Shown here in pieces: positions 17,173 through 26,814 of a stretch of 61,319 nt of DNA. Positions within the stretch are counted from its first letter, which is position 1. Every line of letters starts with the position of its first letter. The translations under genes and the position numbers were made by a program. Origin of the DNA: Oceanococcus sp041619555 (GTDB taxonomy: Bacteria > Pseudomonadota > Gammaproteobacteria > Nevskiales > Oceanococcaceae); contig JBFKDQ010000019.1 in the NCBI GenBank assembly GCA_041619555.1, positions 1 through 61,319 on the forward strand, written 5' to 3'. The notes beneath the pieces are model-generated. The model made no database searches. It had not been told where the DNA came from and was given only the letters and a program-made list of their open reading frames with translations.

Positions 17173-18720
17173 TTGCGAATTTTCATGCTGGCCACCCTTG
17201 TGGCAACACTCGGTGCCTGTGGCGGACGCGACCTGCAAGATGCGCCGCCCGCTGCCGCGCCTGATTTCGAACTGATCGAGACCACGGTGGATGAGGTGCA
17301 GGCCGCGTTTGCCAGCGGCAGGCTCAGTTGCGTGGAACTGGCCCAGGCCTATGTGGACCGGATCGCGGCGCTGGATACCCTGCCGGTGATGGAAGCCGGC
17401 GGTCTGCCACTCAATGCCATCGTCGAGATCAATCCGCGCTGGCGGGAGCAGGCCGAAGCCCTGGATGCGCGCTACGCCCAGGATGGGCCCGCCGGACCCC
17501 TGCATTGTGCGCCTGTGATCCTGAAAGACCTGTTCGATACCTTCGATTTTCCGACCACGGCGGCCAGTCTCTCCCTGCTCGGTTCGCAGCCGCCGGATGA
17601 TGCACACAGCGTGGCCGGCCTGCGGGCGGCGGGCGCCCTGATTCTGGCCAAGGCGGCGATGACGGAGTTTGCCTATTTCACCCAGAGCTACAACAGCCGC
17701 ACGCTCAGGATCGCCACGCCGTATGACACCAGCAAGGACGCCGGCGGTTCGTCTGGCGGCAGTGCGGCGGCCATTGCGGCCAATTTCGGCCTGCTTGGCA
17801 CCGGATCCGACACCTGCGCATCGATCCGTCTGCCGCCGAGCAACAGTGCGCTGGTCGGCGTGCGCAGTTCGGTTGGCCTGGTCTCACAGGATGGCCTCGT
17901 GCCCCTGTCCCACACCCAGGATGTGGGTGGCCCGATTGCGCGCAGCGTGCGCGATGCGGCCCTGATGCTCGATGCCATGGCCGGGGTCGATGTGGCGGAT
18001 GCGCGGACCCTGGACCCGGAGCGTCGACAAGCGGCCAGCTATGCGGCTTTGCTCGATCCGGCGGCGCTGGCCGGCAAACGGATCGGGGTTCTGCGCAGCT
18101 ATGGCGGCAGCGCGGCCTTCGGCAGCGATGCCGAAGTGGACCGGCTGGTGGAGGCGGCAGTTGCCGACATGGCGGCGGCGGGCGCGGACATCATCGATCC
18201 GGTCGAGTTGCCGGAATTCACCAGCGTGTCCGTGATCGTGCAGGAGTTCGCCGATCATCTGGATGAATATCTGGGCAGTTTCGATGCGCCGCGGGCCAAT
18301 ACCCAGGAAGTTTTTGCCAGCGGCCTGTTGCACCCGGTGATCGAGGCGCTGGTGGGGGCGTCACTGGCCGCCCGTGATACCAGTTCCGACAGCTATCAGG
18401 ACAAGCTGGTCCGGCGCGAAGCGATGCGGGCCTATGTTGAAGCGGAGATGGATCGCTTGGGACTCGATGCGCTGGTCTACCCGCCGGTTGGCGCACCCGC
18501 GCAGGAAACCGGCAGTCTGCAGGGCAGCAATTGCGCCTTCAGCGCAAGCACCGGCATGCCCTCGATCGTGGTGCCAGCCGGCTTCACCGCGGATGCCCGC
18601 CCGCTGCCGGTGGGGGTCGAAATCTTTGGGCGCAAATGGGACGAAGGCCGCCTGTTCGCCATCGCCTACGCCTATGAACAGGTCTCGGGCCACCGCCGCC
18701 CACCGGCGGGCTTTGATTGA
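17173..18720 (+). CDS. Lipoprotein amidase (amidase signature family)
   Basis: The start TTG 17173 is favoured: it follows AGGGAGA by about 7 bases and opens a short lipoprotein signal, MRIFMLATLVATLGAC, with the lipid-modified Cys at 16. The frame extends to GTG 17101 but without resemblance. The amidase signature fold is clear: Lys in VILKDLF, the cis-Ser of GGSSGGSAA, and the nucleophile region GSDTCASIRLPPS. The usual form of the last is GSDTGGSIR, so two glycines are replaced by Cys-Ala. It should hydrolyse an amide bond in the periplasm, anchored to a membrane. Substrate is unknown. Confidence 0.87.
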   Translation: MRIFMLATLVATLGACGGRDLQDAPPAAAPDFELIETTVDEVQAAFASGRLSCVELAQAYVDRIAALDTLPVMEAGGLPLNAIVEINPRWREQAEALDARYAQDGPAGPLHCAPVILKDLFDTFDFPTTAASLSLLGSQPPDDAHSVAGLRAAGALILAKAAMTEFAYFTQSYNSRTLRIATPYDTSKDAGGSSGGSAAAIAANFGLLGTGSDTCASIRLPPSNSALVGVRSSVGLVSQDGLVPLSHTQDVGGPIARSVRDAALMLDAMAGVDVADARTLDPERRQAASYAALLDPAALAGKRIGVLRSYGGSAAFGSDAEVDRLVEAAVADMAAAGADIIDPVELPEFTSVSVIVQEFADHLDEYLGSFDAPRANTQEVFASGLLHPVIEALVGASLAARDTSSDSYQDKLVRREAMRAYVEAEMDRLGLDALVYPPVGAPAQETGSLQGSNCAFSASTGMPSIVVPAGFTADARPLPVGVEIFGRKWDEGRLFAIAYAYEQVSGHRRPPAGFD

Positions 18721-18996
18721 GGCCCTGAGCGCCGCGTTGAAGTGCTTGACGCCGAGGCGTGCAAACATCCGCCGGTGGATGGCCTGGCAGAACCTTGCCG
18801 GAATTTCGCTGTCACAAGCCGTCCTGGCGGCCTGATCAATCCCTCCGCAGCGGTCTGATCCGCTGTCGGCCGGCTTGGGTTTGACCCCATCGCGACCGAG
18901 GTGCCGCGAGGGGGTGTGAATTTCTCAGCTGCGCCCGCTCGAATGGGGCCTGCGCCTTCGGCCCGCTTTTCCGCCCATCACCATCTTCTAGCCCCG

Positions 18997-19872
18997 ATGC
19001 GAAAAACCATTCTTGCCTTCCTGGTCATCACCTGCGCCGTTGGCCTTGGTCTTGGCGTCGCCTGGGCAGCTTCAGGCGGGCAGCAGGGCTGGTTCGGCTG
19101 GCCGGCGCTGTTGCCGCTGGCCTTGCTGGCCTTTGCCGTGCAGTGGCTGATGTTCATTCCGGCCTATGTGTATCAGACCGAGCATTTCTATGATCTGACC
19201 GGCAGCGTCACCTATCTGCTGCTCATCCTGCTGGCCTTGTGGCCGGGCCTGCAGGGCGAGGTCGGCGGCCGCGCCCTGCTGCTGGCTGCGCTGGTTTCGA
19301 TCTGGGCCCTGCGTCTGGGCAGCTTCCTCTTCGCGCGGGTGCGCAGGTCGGGCAAGGATGGCCGTTTCGATGAGATCAAGACGCGCTGGCCACGTTTTCT
19401 GGTGGCCTGGACCCTGCAAGGTCTGTGGGTGTTTTTCACCCTGCTGGCAGCCCTGATTGCGATCAGCACGGCGGCCGAACCGGGCCTCGATGCCTGGGCC
19501 GTCCTCGGCGCGTTGATCTGGCTGGCGGGTTTCGCCATCGAGGTCCGCGCCGATGCCGAGAAGTCCGCATTCAATGCCCTGCCAGCCCATCGTGGCCGTT
19601 TCATCCAGAGCGGTCTGTGGGCCTGGTCGCGACATCCCAATTATTTCGGTGAAATCCTGCTCTGGGTCGGGATTGCCGTGATCGCCCTGCCAAGCTTTGC
19701 CGGCTGGAGCTGGCTGGGGCTGATTTCGCCGCTGTTTGTGACCGTGCTGATCACCCGGGTCAGTGGTGTGCCATTGCTGGAGCAGCGGGCGAAGGAAAAA
19801 TGGGGCGATGATGCGGAATATCAGCATTACCGCGATCACACCCCGGTGCTGATTCCGCGGCGGCCACGCTAG
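18997..19872 (+). CDS. DUF1295 membrane protein (steroid 5-alpha-reductase-like fold)
   Basis: A 291-residue integral membrane protein with about seven hydrophobic segments. DUF1295 features are visible: the early FIPAYVYQTEHFYDLTGS, FDEIKTRW in the middle, and the C-terminal cofactor-binding region with SGLWAWSRHPNYFGE, typical of NADPH-dependent steroid reductases and isoprenylcysteine methyltransferase-like folds. The upstream ORF extension is rejected in favour of ATG 18997. The TonB receptor starts 4 bases after its stop, so both are probably translated from one message. Its reaction is unknown; reduction of a lipid or steroid-like molecule is a family-level inference. Confidence 0.85.
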   Translation: MRKTILAFLVITCAVGLGLGVAWAASGGQQGWFGWPALLPLALLAFAVQWLMFIPAYVYQTEHFYDLTGSVTYLLLILLALWPGLQGEVGGRALLLAALVSIWALRLGSFLFARVRRSGKDGRFDEIKTRWPRFLVAWTLQGLWVFFTLLAALIAISTAAEPGLDAWAVLGALIWLAGFAIEVRADAEKSAFNALPAHRGRFIQSGLWAWSRHPNYFGEILLWVGIAVIALPSFAGWSWLGLISPLFVTVLITRVSGVPLLEQRAKEKWGDDAEYQHYRDHTPVLIPRRPR

Positions 19873-19875
19873 CTC

Positions 19876-22191
19876 ATGGCCTTGCAACTCAAGCCCTGGC
19901 CCGGCCTGGGGCTGGCTGCGTGTGTGTTGGGTTCCCCGCTGGAGGTCGTGGTGGCGCAGTCGCGTGCAGAGGTGCTTGAAGAGATCGTGGTGACCGCGCA
20001 ACGGCGCGAGGAAAACCTGCAGGACGTGCCGATTTCGGTGGTGGCGATGGACGCCGAGCGCATGACCGATGCGAACATGGACGATCTTGCGGATGTGGCC
20101 GAGTTCACCCCGAATCTGAGCGTGTACAGCCATCCGCCGTTTACCAGCTTGCGGGTTCGTGGCCTGGGCTCGCCTTTCGACAAGGGTTTCGAGCACTCGG
20201 CCGGCCTGTTTCTGGATGGGGTCTACGTCGGCCGGCTGGCCTTTCTGGATACGGCGTTCCTGGACGTGCAGAGCATCGAAATCCTGCGCGGCCCGCAGGG
20301 CACTCTGTTCGGCAAGAACACGATCTCCGGCGCGATCAGCATCCGCTCCGTCCAGCCCGGTGATGAGCCCGAGCTTTCCGGCACTCTGGCCGCCGGTGAT
20401 GAAGGCTTGCGCAAGCTGAGCCTGGCCGGAAATCTGCCGGTGGGTGATGCCGTGTCGGTGCGTCTGGCGCTGCTCAGCAACGAACGCGAGGGGCCGGTCT
20501 ACAACACGACGCTGCAGCGTGATGAAGGCAGCGTGGCTGCCGAGGCGGGGCGGATCCAGCTGCGTTGGGATGTGGCCGATGGGCTGGATGTGACCCTGGC
20601 GGCGGCGCGCACCGATCAGAGCTTCCGTCTTGGCAGCTTCCAGCTGCAAACGGCGACACCCGAGCAGTTTGCGCTGATGCAGGCATACGATGCACAGGTG
20701 GAAACCAATCTGCGCGATCAGCGCAGCTCGCAGGACTTTGCCGCCGAGACCAGCCAGGATGGCGGCAAATACGATCTGCGGATCCAGGGCGATTTCGGCG
20801 GCCATGCGCTGAGCCTGACCACGGCTTACAGCGAGATCGAGGAAATCTCGCTGACCGATCTCGATTTCTCGCCGATTCCGCTGCTGTTTTTTCTCAATGC
20901 TGAAGATTACGCCCAGCTCAGCCACGAGCTCAAGCTGGTTTCGCCGCCCGATCTGCTGGATGGCAAACTGGACTACGTGCTCGGCGCGTACTTCGGCGAC
21001 AGCGACACCGCCATTGAGGTGATCATCGATGCCGCGCCGCAGCCATTGGCGCTGCTCACGCAGCTGGCCGGCAGCGACAATCCTGCCGCCTTGCTGCAGG
21101 CGGCGCTTCCTGGGTTGCCGTCTCAGACTGCCGCGGTCGGGCTGCCGACGGATTCGCCGGGCGAACGGCTGCTGATCAACGGTTTCCAGCAAGGTCGCAG
21201 TTCGGCGGTCTATGGTCAGGCCACCTGGCATTTTTCCTCCGCCTACGCGCTCACCGCCGGTCTGCGACTGTCGCGAGAGGAAAAAGCCGTGAATCAGCAA
21301 TTGCAGTTGTTCAGTGGCGGAACCGATGTCGATGGTCCGGTCTTTACCCAGCTGGTCACGGCGGAAGAATATCGTTTGTTGGATCGGCGGGTGGATGACG
21401 ATGTCAGCGGCAAGCTCGCTCTGCGCTGGACCCCGAGCGATGAGATCACCACCTATCTCAGCTTGGCGGAGGGGTTCAAGGGGGGCGGCTACAGCGGCTC
21501 GGCGGTGCGGGCGGAGATTGCCGAGGTCGAACCCGAGACTTCCCTGACCTATGAGGCCGGTTTGAAAACCCGGCTGTTCGGGGGCAGGGCAACTGCCAAT
21601 CTGGCGATTTTCTTGACTGAGTTTGATGATCTGCAGCTGACCATCTTCGAGGGCAATGTCAGCCGCATCTCCAATGCGGCCGGCGCGAAATCCAGTGGCG
21701 TCGAGCTGGATCTGGCCTTTCTGGCCGGCCGCGGTTTTTCCGGTACCGCATCGGTGGCCTATCTGGATGCGCGTTTTACCGACTATGCCAACGGCCCCTG
21801 TCCGGCAGGCGATGATTCGCCCTGTGACCTGACCGGCAGGCCGCTGGCCTTTGCGCCCAACTGGAAGGGCAGTTTCAGTCTCAACTATGAGTACGCGTTT
21901 TCCAAGCTGCCCTTGTCCCTGCTGGCGGGCTTTGATGTGCTGTTTACCGATGCACAATGGCTGCAGGCGGATCAGGATCCGATTGATCGCCAGTCCGCCT
22001 ATACCACGTACAATGCCCGTTTGCGCCTTGCGGCAACGGACTCGGCCTGGTCGCTGCAGGTTCTGCTGCGCAACCTGTCGGACAAGTTTGCACTGGATGG
22101 CAGTGGCGATATTCCGACCCTGAGTGGCGCCCATTTCGGTCGTGCGATCGCGCCGCGGCGGCTGGATCTGAGCCTGAATTTCAGTTTCTAG
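19876..22191 (+). CDS. TonB-dependent outer-membrane receptor
   Basis: A 771-residue receptor. After an N-terminal signal region ending near VVVAQ comes a TonB box (EEIVVTAQ), the plug domain (about 45-165; DVPISV, VRGLG, ILRGPQGTLFGKN with GAI), then a long beta-barrel ending LDLSLNFSF with the terminal Phe needed for BAM assembly. It imports a scarce ligand into the periplasm using TonB energy. The DUF1295 gene ends 4 bases before its start, suggesting the ligand may be a lipid- or sterol-like compound, but this is guilt by association. The ribosome site would lie inside the upstream gene. Confidence 0.93.
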   Translation: MALQLKPWPGLGLAACVLGSPLEVVVAQSRAEVLEEIVVTAQRREENLQDVPISVVAMDAERMTDANMDDLADVAEFTPNLSVYSHPPFTSLRVRGLGSPFDKGFEHSAGLFLDGVYVGRLAFLDTAFLDVQSIEILRGPQGTLFGKNTISGAISIRSVQPGDEPELSGTLAAGDEGLRKLSLAGNLPVGDAVSVRLALLSNEREGPVYNTTLQRDEGSVAAEAGRIQLRWDVADGLDVTLAAARTDQSFRLGSFQLQTATPEQFALMQAYDAQVETNLRDQRSSQDFAAETSQDGGKYDLRIQGDFGGHALSLTTAYSEIEEISLTDLDFSPIPLLFFLNAEDYAQLSHELKLVSPPDLLDGKLDYVLGAYFGDSDTAIEVIIDAAPQPLALLTQLAGSDNPAALLQAALPGLPSQTAAVGLPTDSPGERLLINGFQQGRSSAVYGQATWHFSSAYALTAGLRLSREEKAVNQQLQLFSGGTDVDGPVFTQLVTAEEYRLLDRRVDDDVSGKLALRWTPSDEITTYLSLAEGFKGGGYSGSAVRAEIAEVEPETSLTYEAGLKTRLFGGRATANLAIFLTEFDDLQLTIFEGNVSRISNAAGAKSSGVELDLAFLAGRGFSGTASVAYLDARFTDYANGPCPAGDDSPCDLTGRPLAFAPNWKGSFSLNYEYAFSKLPLSLLAGFDVLFTDAQWLQADQDPIDRQSAYTTYNARLRLAATDSAWSLQVLLRNLSDKFALDGSGDIPTLSGAHFGRAIAPRRLDLSLNFSF

Positions 22192-22210
22192 CGCAGATCG
22201 GGCCAAACAG

Positions 22211-22253
22211 GCCTGCTTGAGCAGGCGCGACCGGCAAGCGTGCTTGCCCGGTC
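22211..22253. terminator. Tandem hairpins between convergent genes
   Basis: GCCTGC-ttga-GCAGGC (22211-22226) is followed by a second hairpin with outer stem GACCGG/CCGGTC and inner CAAGC/GCTTG (about 22229-22253). They fill the 72-base space between the convergent TonB-receptor and hydrolase genes. There is no clear T-run, so termination is likely but not proven. Confidence 0.45.
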
Positions 22254-22263
22254 CTTGGCAAAA

Positions 22264-23286
22264 TCAACCGCTTGCGGGCCTTGAATTCGGTGGTACATCC
22301 TGGTGTGCCTGTTCCGGGCGGAACCCGATCTGCGCGTCGATGAAATCCCGGATCAGGCCGGCGATCAGTTCCGGGGCCTCCAGCGTCGCGCCATGGCCGC
22401 AGTGCAACTGCTCGAAGCGGATCAGCGGATGATCCTGGCTCAGCTGGCGCAGGCGCCGCGCCAGGCCCTGGCGATAGGCCTCCTGCATTTCTTCGAACCA
22501 GGGCATCCAGGCGGTCATGGCCAGCTGTGAAATCTCCTCCCGCTCCTTCGCCGAGCCCAGCGTCTGCACGATCAGCAAGGGGCATTTCGTCTGTTTGTAG
22601 ACCTCCGCCAGGCGCAGTCCGGCCAGAGCCTTCTGCAGTTCGACATAGCGCTGATGAACCGGCCGCAGCCGGGCGCCACCATTGGCCATTGGCTGCAGGC
22701 CGCGCCGGAAAGCCCGCAGGGTCCAGTCTTCCGCATACACGCTGTCCTCGCGCAACTGGGATTCAATCTGTGCGATGTCCGTCGGCGAGAAACATTGATC
22801 CGGCGCCGGTGCCATGGAACTGCTCAGATTGGTCATCTGCTGCAGTCTGGTGCGCGCGGTGTCGAGCGGGATGCCGGCATAGTCTTCGGGCTGGCCGATG
22901 CCGTGACCATCCAGATTGATCGCGGCGAGGCAGTTGCTGGTCTGGGCGGCGTACAGGCTGGCAATCATGCCGCCCAGCGAGTGGCCGATCACGGCATGGG
23001 CGCCCAGGCCGGTCTGGATCACCAGTTGCTGAATGTCTGCGACGACGGCAGGCCAGGACCAGGGGGCATCGCCGGCCAGACCGTGGTTCCGCAGGTCGAC
23101 GCTGAGCAGATGAAAATCCTCTTGCAGATGGGTGCTGACGAAAGCCCAGTCTTCGAGGGTACGGCCCGCACCGTGCAACAGAACCAGGCTGGGTAGCGAA
23201 GACTCGCAGCGACCGTGTTCACGGATGGCCAGTTCGACCTCATGGCCGGCAATCATCTGGTCCAGCTTGAAATCCGTCATGGCCAT
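22264..23286 (-). CDS. Alpha/beta-hydrolase fold enzyme
   Basis: A 340-residue alpha/beta hydrolase. The oxyanion region is LLHGAG, the nucleophile elbow GHSLGG, with VDLRNHG before it, and the catalytic His is likely in CGHGATLEAP. The ORF extends upstream to 23457, but resemblance starts at MAMTDFKLDQ, so ATG 23286 is preferred (23280 is an alternative). No signal peptide is seen, so the enzyme is cytoplasmic. It is divergent from the TonB receptor that opens the peptide cluster, sharing a 170-base promoter region with it, so co-regulation is possible. Substrate is unknown. Confidence 0.87.
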   Translation of the reverse strand: MAMTDFKLDQMIAGHEVELAIREHGRCESSLPSLVLLHGAGRTLEDWAFVSTHLQEDFHLLSVDLRNHGLAGDAPWSWPAVVADIQQLVIQTGLGAHAVIGHSLGGMIASLYAAQTSNCLAAINLDGHGIGQPEDYAGIPLDTARTRLQQMTNLSSSMAPAPDQCFSPTDIAQIESQLREDSVYAEDWTLRAFRRGLQPMANGGARLRPVHQRYVELQKALAGLRLAEVYKQTKCPLLIVQTLGSAKEREEISQLAMTAWMPWFEEMQEAYRQGLARRLRQLSQDHPLIRFEQLHCGHGATLEAPELIAGLIRDFIDAQIGFRPEQAHQDVPPNSRPASG

Positions 23287-23455
23287 CAGGCAATGGTGAT
23301 CTGTGAGGGTTGGCCATGATCGCACAGCCTTCGCCCGGGCTTGAGGGGCGAATCGCCATGTTTGCCTGAATGTATAAAAATGTTGCCCGAACCAAACAGT
23401 TGGCGGGCAGGCGCTGTGCGAGTCTAGCCACTCGAATACGCAACGAGGTGGGTGC

Positions 23456-25819
23456 ATGCACCGACGTCAGGTAATCGCCCTGCTGGTTTTGCTTGCCCTG
23501 GGCGCAGAGGTTCATGCGGACGATGAGCTGGACGCCCTGTTCGGCCCCGCCGACGAGACGTCGGAATCGGGTTCGGCGGATCAGACCAGTTCCACGCAAG
23601 CGGCGAAGGGGCGGGGGGATGGCTTCGGGACTGCCGCGCCGGCGGGCGACGCGGAGCGGTCCATCGATCTGGGCGCAGCGGCGCCGCCGGCGATCCAAGT
23701 CCCGACCCAGCGCGCGGCGCAGGTGGACGAAATTATCGTGACGGCGCAGAAGCGCGTGCAGCCGCTGTTCGATGTGCCGATGTCGGTGAGCGCATTCTCC
23801 GGCGCGACCCTGGAAGACATGGGCGCAGACACGCTGTCGGATATCGCCGCCGCCACACCAGGGTTTTCCGTGTCCGAAAGCGGGCCCGGGGTGCAGAGCC
23901 TGCAGATTCGCGGCATTGCCTCGGCCTTCGGCAAGGCCACGGTCGGCTACCAGCTCGACAATGTCTCGCTGACCTCCTTTTCCGATACTCAGCCGGATGC
24001 GGCCACCTTCGACCTGCAATCGGTGGAAATCCTGCGCGGCCCGCAAGGCACGCTCTACGGCGAAGGCTCGATGGGCGGCACCGTCAAGCTGATGACGAGA
24101 AAGCCGGATTATGACGGCTGGGCGTTTCTCGGGCAGGGCGGCTATTTCCTCACCGAAGGGGGCGATCCAAGCGCCGAGCTCAATCTGGCGACAAACATGC
24201 CAGTCGCCGGCAATCAGGCGGCACGGCTGGTGCTGGGCTATGCCGAGCTTGGCGGGTTTGTTGACCAGGTCGAATTGCAGCGTCCGAATGACAACTACAA
24301 TCGCAAGCTCAATGCGCGTCTGCGCTATCTCTGGGAGCCGGCCGCCCGGTGGTCGGCCAGCGTGATGGTGCTGGCAGGCGATATCGAGGCCGGCAGCTCC
24401 AACGCGGCGGATGAGAACTACGAGCAGAGCGACAAGGCGCCGGTCGGGATTGATGATGCCAGCCAGGCCTACAGCCTGGATCTGAACTACGCCGCGGCCT
24501 GGGCCGATGTGCTGCTCACCAGTTCCTTTTTCACCCGCGAGATCTTCGCCACCTTTGATGCGCGTGAGGGCACGGTCAACTCCCTGAGCGTGGAGGCCAT
24601 TGGCCGCGGCGTGCTCGGCACTTCCTTGCCCGCCATCACCGCACTTGAAGGCCCGCTGCAGGCCATTGCCACCGACACGGTGGACGCGGTGCCGACCTTT
24701 CTGTCCGATCAGAACGACAGCTTTGTCAGCGAGTTGCGGCTGAATGGCAGCGGCAGCGAGCGCATTTTCTGGACCGCTGGCGTGCATGTCCGGCAGCAGA
24801 ACGAGGCGGTGCGGGTCGCCGGCGAGATCGGCCTGACCGAGGGGGCCGCGGTGCCGCTGGCCGATACCACCAATGTGAGTGATTCCTTGTCCACCTCCTT
24901 GTTCGGCCAGTTCGAATACGACTGGACGCCCTGGCTGAACATGGCCGTGGGTGCGCGCTACTTCCGGGAAGACCTGGAGGTTGAGATTGCCGGCCAGGTT
25001 TACGGCCAATCCACCGACAGTCACGACACCTTGCGGTTCACCGCCTTCACCCCGCGCTTGACCTTCTCGTTACGGGCGCCGGATCAGCGCTTTGCAGGTG
25101 TGGACAGCGCCATGGCCTATCTCACCTACGCCCGCGGATTTCGGTCCGGCGGCGCCAATACCCGTATCGAAGGCGATGACAGCATCAAGCCCACCTACGA
25201 TCCGGACACCCTGGACAGCTATGAACTGGGCGGCAAGCTGATCTTCTGGGACCGCCTGCTGACGGTCGAATCGGCGGTGTATTACATGCAATGGAAGGAC
25301 GTGCAGGTGGTGGTCCAGGAAGAGGGCTCGCAACTGCTTACCAGCATTGCCAATGCCGGCAATACCGAAGGCCTCGGCGTGGACTGGAACATCACCCTGG
25401 CGCCTCTGCCTGGCCTGCAGCTGATCCATTCCGGCGCCTATCTGGAGACCGAATATGTCACCGATACGGACAGCAAGTACCGGGGCGATCCGGTGGATTT
25501 CGTGCCGCCGCTGCAATATTCCTTCGCCCTGGCGTATAGCCGGCCACTGTGGGGCCGCTGGGGGATGATGGCGCGGGCGGATTACAACTATCAGGATCCC
25601 TCGGTTCAGACCTCCCGCAGTTCCGGCATCAGCTTTCAATCAGAGGCGGTGCGGATGGCCAACCTGCGCATCGGTCTGGAAACTGAACGCTGGCAGATTT
25701 ACGTGTTTGGTCGCAATCTTCTCGACAACGAGGGACCGACCGCGCCGCAGCCCGATGATCGCCAGCCGCGCGCGCGGCCGCCCAGCTATGGCTTGCAGGC
25801 CAGCTTCGATTTCCAATGA
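23456..25819 (+). CDS. TonB-dependent receptor opening the peptide-catabolic cluster
   Basis: A 787-residue receptor. A signal peptide (RRQVIALLVLLALGAEVHA) is followed by an unusual acidic, Ser/Gly-rich linker of about 65 residues before the TonB box (DEIIVTAQKR). The plug (about 95-200) has FDVPMSVS, ILRGPQGTLYGEGSMGG and TVKLMTRK, and the barrel ends in FDFQ. The ATG follows CGAGGTGGGTGC. Its stop overlaps the M19 dipeptidase start by 4 bases, so the two are translationally coupled. The ligand should therefore be a peptide or peptide-like compound brought across the outer membrane for the downstream hydrolases. Confidence 0.93.
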   Translation: MHRRQVIALLVLLALGAEVHADDELDALFGPADETSESGSADQTSSTQAAKGRGDGFGTAAPAGDAERSIDLGAAAPPAIQVPTQRAAQVDEIIVTAQKRVQPLFDVPMSVSAFSGATLEDMGADTLSDIAAATPGFSVSESGPGVQSLQIRGIASAFGKATVGYQLDNVSLTSFSDTQPDAATFDLQSVEILRGPQGTLYGEGSMGGTVKLMTRKPDYDGWAFLGQGGYFLTEGGDPSAELNLATNMPVAGNQAARLVLGYAELGGFVDQVELQRPNDNYNRKLNARLRYLWEPAARWSASVMVLAGDIEAGSSNAADENYEQSDKAPVGIDDASQAYSLDLNYAAAWADVLLTSSFFTREIFATFDAREGTVNSLSVEAIGRGVLGTSLPAITALEGPLQAIATDTVDAVPTFLSDQNDSFVSELRLNGSGSERIFWTAGVHVRQQNEAVRVAGEIGLTEGAAVPLADTTNVSDSLSTSLFGQFEYDWTPWLNMAVGARYFREDLEVEIAGQVYGQSTDSHDTLRFTAFTPRLTFSLRAPDQRFAGVDSAMAYLTYARGFRSGGANTRIEGDDSIKPTYDPDTLDSYELGGKLIFWDRLLTVESAVYYMQWKDVQVVVQEEGSQLLTSIANAGNTEGLGVDWNITLAPLPGLQLIHSGAYLETEYVTDTDSKYRGDPVDFVPPLQYSFALAYSRPLWGRWGMMARADYNYQDPSVQTSRSSGISFQSEAVRMANLRIGLETERWQIYVFGRNLLDNEGPTAPQPDDRQPRARPPSYGLQASFDFQ

Positions 25820-26814
25820 GCGCCGCCCGCCAACTGCTGGAATCCGCCCTGGTGGTCGATGCCACCGTGCCCTGGTTGCGTGAGTACTGGGATGAAACCC
25901 TGTTGCGTCGCCTGCATCGCGCCGGTGTGGATTGCGTGTCGCTGACGGTGCAGGATTTTCCCGCCAGCCATGCGGGCTGTCTGCAGGCCATCGCCGAATT
26001 TCGTCAGGTTTTCGCTGCCGCGCTGGACGACTGGCTGTGCTGGGCGGACAGCCCGGCGCGGATCCGCCAGGCGCGGGAACAAGGTCGTCTGGCCGTGGTG
26101 ATCAACGTCCAGGACACGGTGCCGCTGGGACAGGATCTGGAGCGGGTCGAGGCCTTCTACGCGGCAGGGGTGCGCCACATGCTGCTGGCCTATCAGGGGC
26201 GCAGCTTTGCCGCCGATGGCTGCGCCGAGCCTGCCGATGCGAAATTGAGCCTGTTCGGCCGCCGTCTGGTTGCCCGCATGAACGAGGTCGGCATGCTGGT
26301 GGACCTGAGTCACACCGGGCGGAGCTCGGCGCTGGAAGCCAGCGAGCTGTCGGCAAGCCCGGTGATCTATTCGCATAGCGGGGTGCGTGCCCTGTGCGAG
26401 CACATCCGCAACATCGACGAGGCGCAGATTCGTGCCTGCGTGCAGACCGATGGGGTGATCGGCATCTGCGGTATCGGCGCCTATCTGGGCGATCCGCAGG
26501 CGCGTGCGCCCAGCATGTTCCGCCACATTGATCACATCGTGCAGACGCATGGCCCCCGTCATGTCGGCATCGGCAGCGACTACCTCGCCGACATGGAGGT
26601 GGTCTGGCGGCACTGGCCGGGACCGAGCGACAGCATGCCCGATCCCTCCGGCACCCAGCTGTATGAAGGTCGGGCTTATGCCCCCGAACAGCATCTGCAA
26701 CTGGTGCAATTGATGCTCGAGCACGGCTACGGGCAATCCGCAATTCACGCCATTCTCGGCAACAATTTCATGCGCGTGTTTGACGCCGCATGGCAGGCAA
26801 GGACCAATCAATGA
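25816..26814 (+). CDS. M19 (renal dipeptidase family) peptidase, divergent active site
   Basis: A 332-residue M19-family TIM-barrel. Three ligands of the binuclear zinc site are recognisable: DLSHTG, IYSHSGV and GIGSDY. The N-terminal His-x-Asp of classical members (DGHNDLPW) is replaced by VVDATVPW, and the bridging Glu position reads NVQDT, as in a divergent branch of the family. Classical M19 enzymes split dipeptides, including those ending in a D-residue. There is no signal peptide. The gene overlaps its receptor upstream and the next hydrolase downstream by ATGA junctions. The activity may be altered because of the missing ligands. Confidence 0.88.
   Translation: MSAARQLLESALVVDATVPWLREYWDETLLRRLHRAGVDCVSLTVQDFPASHAGCLQAIAEFRQVFAAALDDWLCWADSPARIRQAREQGRLAVVINVQDTVPLGQDLERVEAFYAAGVRHMLLAYQGRSFAADGCAEPADAKLSLFGRRLVARMNEVGMLVDLSHTGRSSALEASELSASPVIYSHSGVRALCEHIRNIDEAQIRACVQTDGVIGICGIGAYLGDPQARAPSMFRHIDHIVQTHGPRHVGIGSDYLADMEVVWRHWPGPSDSMPDPSGTQLYEGRAYAPEQHLQLVQLMLEHGYGQSAIHAILGNNFMRVFDAAWQARTNQ

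Noticed and set aside
13976..17173. 1065-codon ORF on the minus strand
   Set aside because: It is a shadow of the metalloprotease and TSUP genes; low-complexity Arg/Gln/His/Gly content with no motifs.
19072..22206. 1044-codon ORF on the minus strand
   Set aside because: It lies opposite the DUF1295 and TonB-receptor genes, which have clear family motifs; the shadow has none.
23240..25024. 594-codon minus-strand ORF across the TonB receptor
   Set aside because: Shadow of a gene with signal peptide, TonB box and plug motifs on the plus strand.
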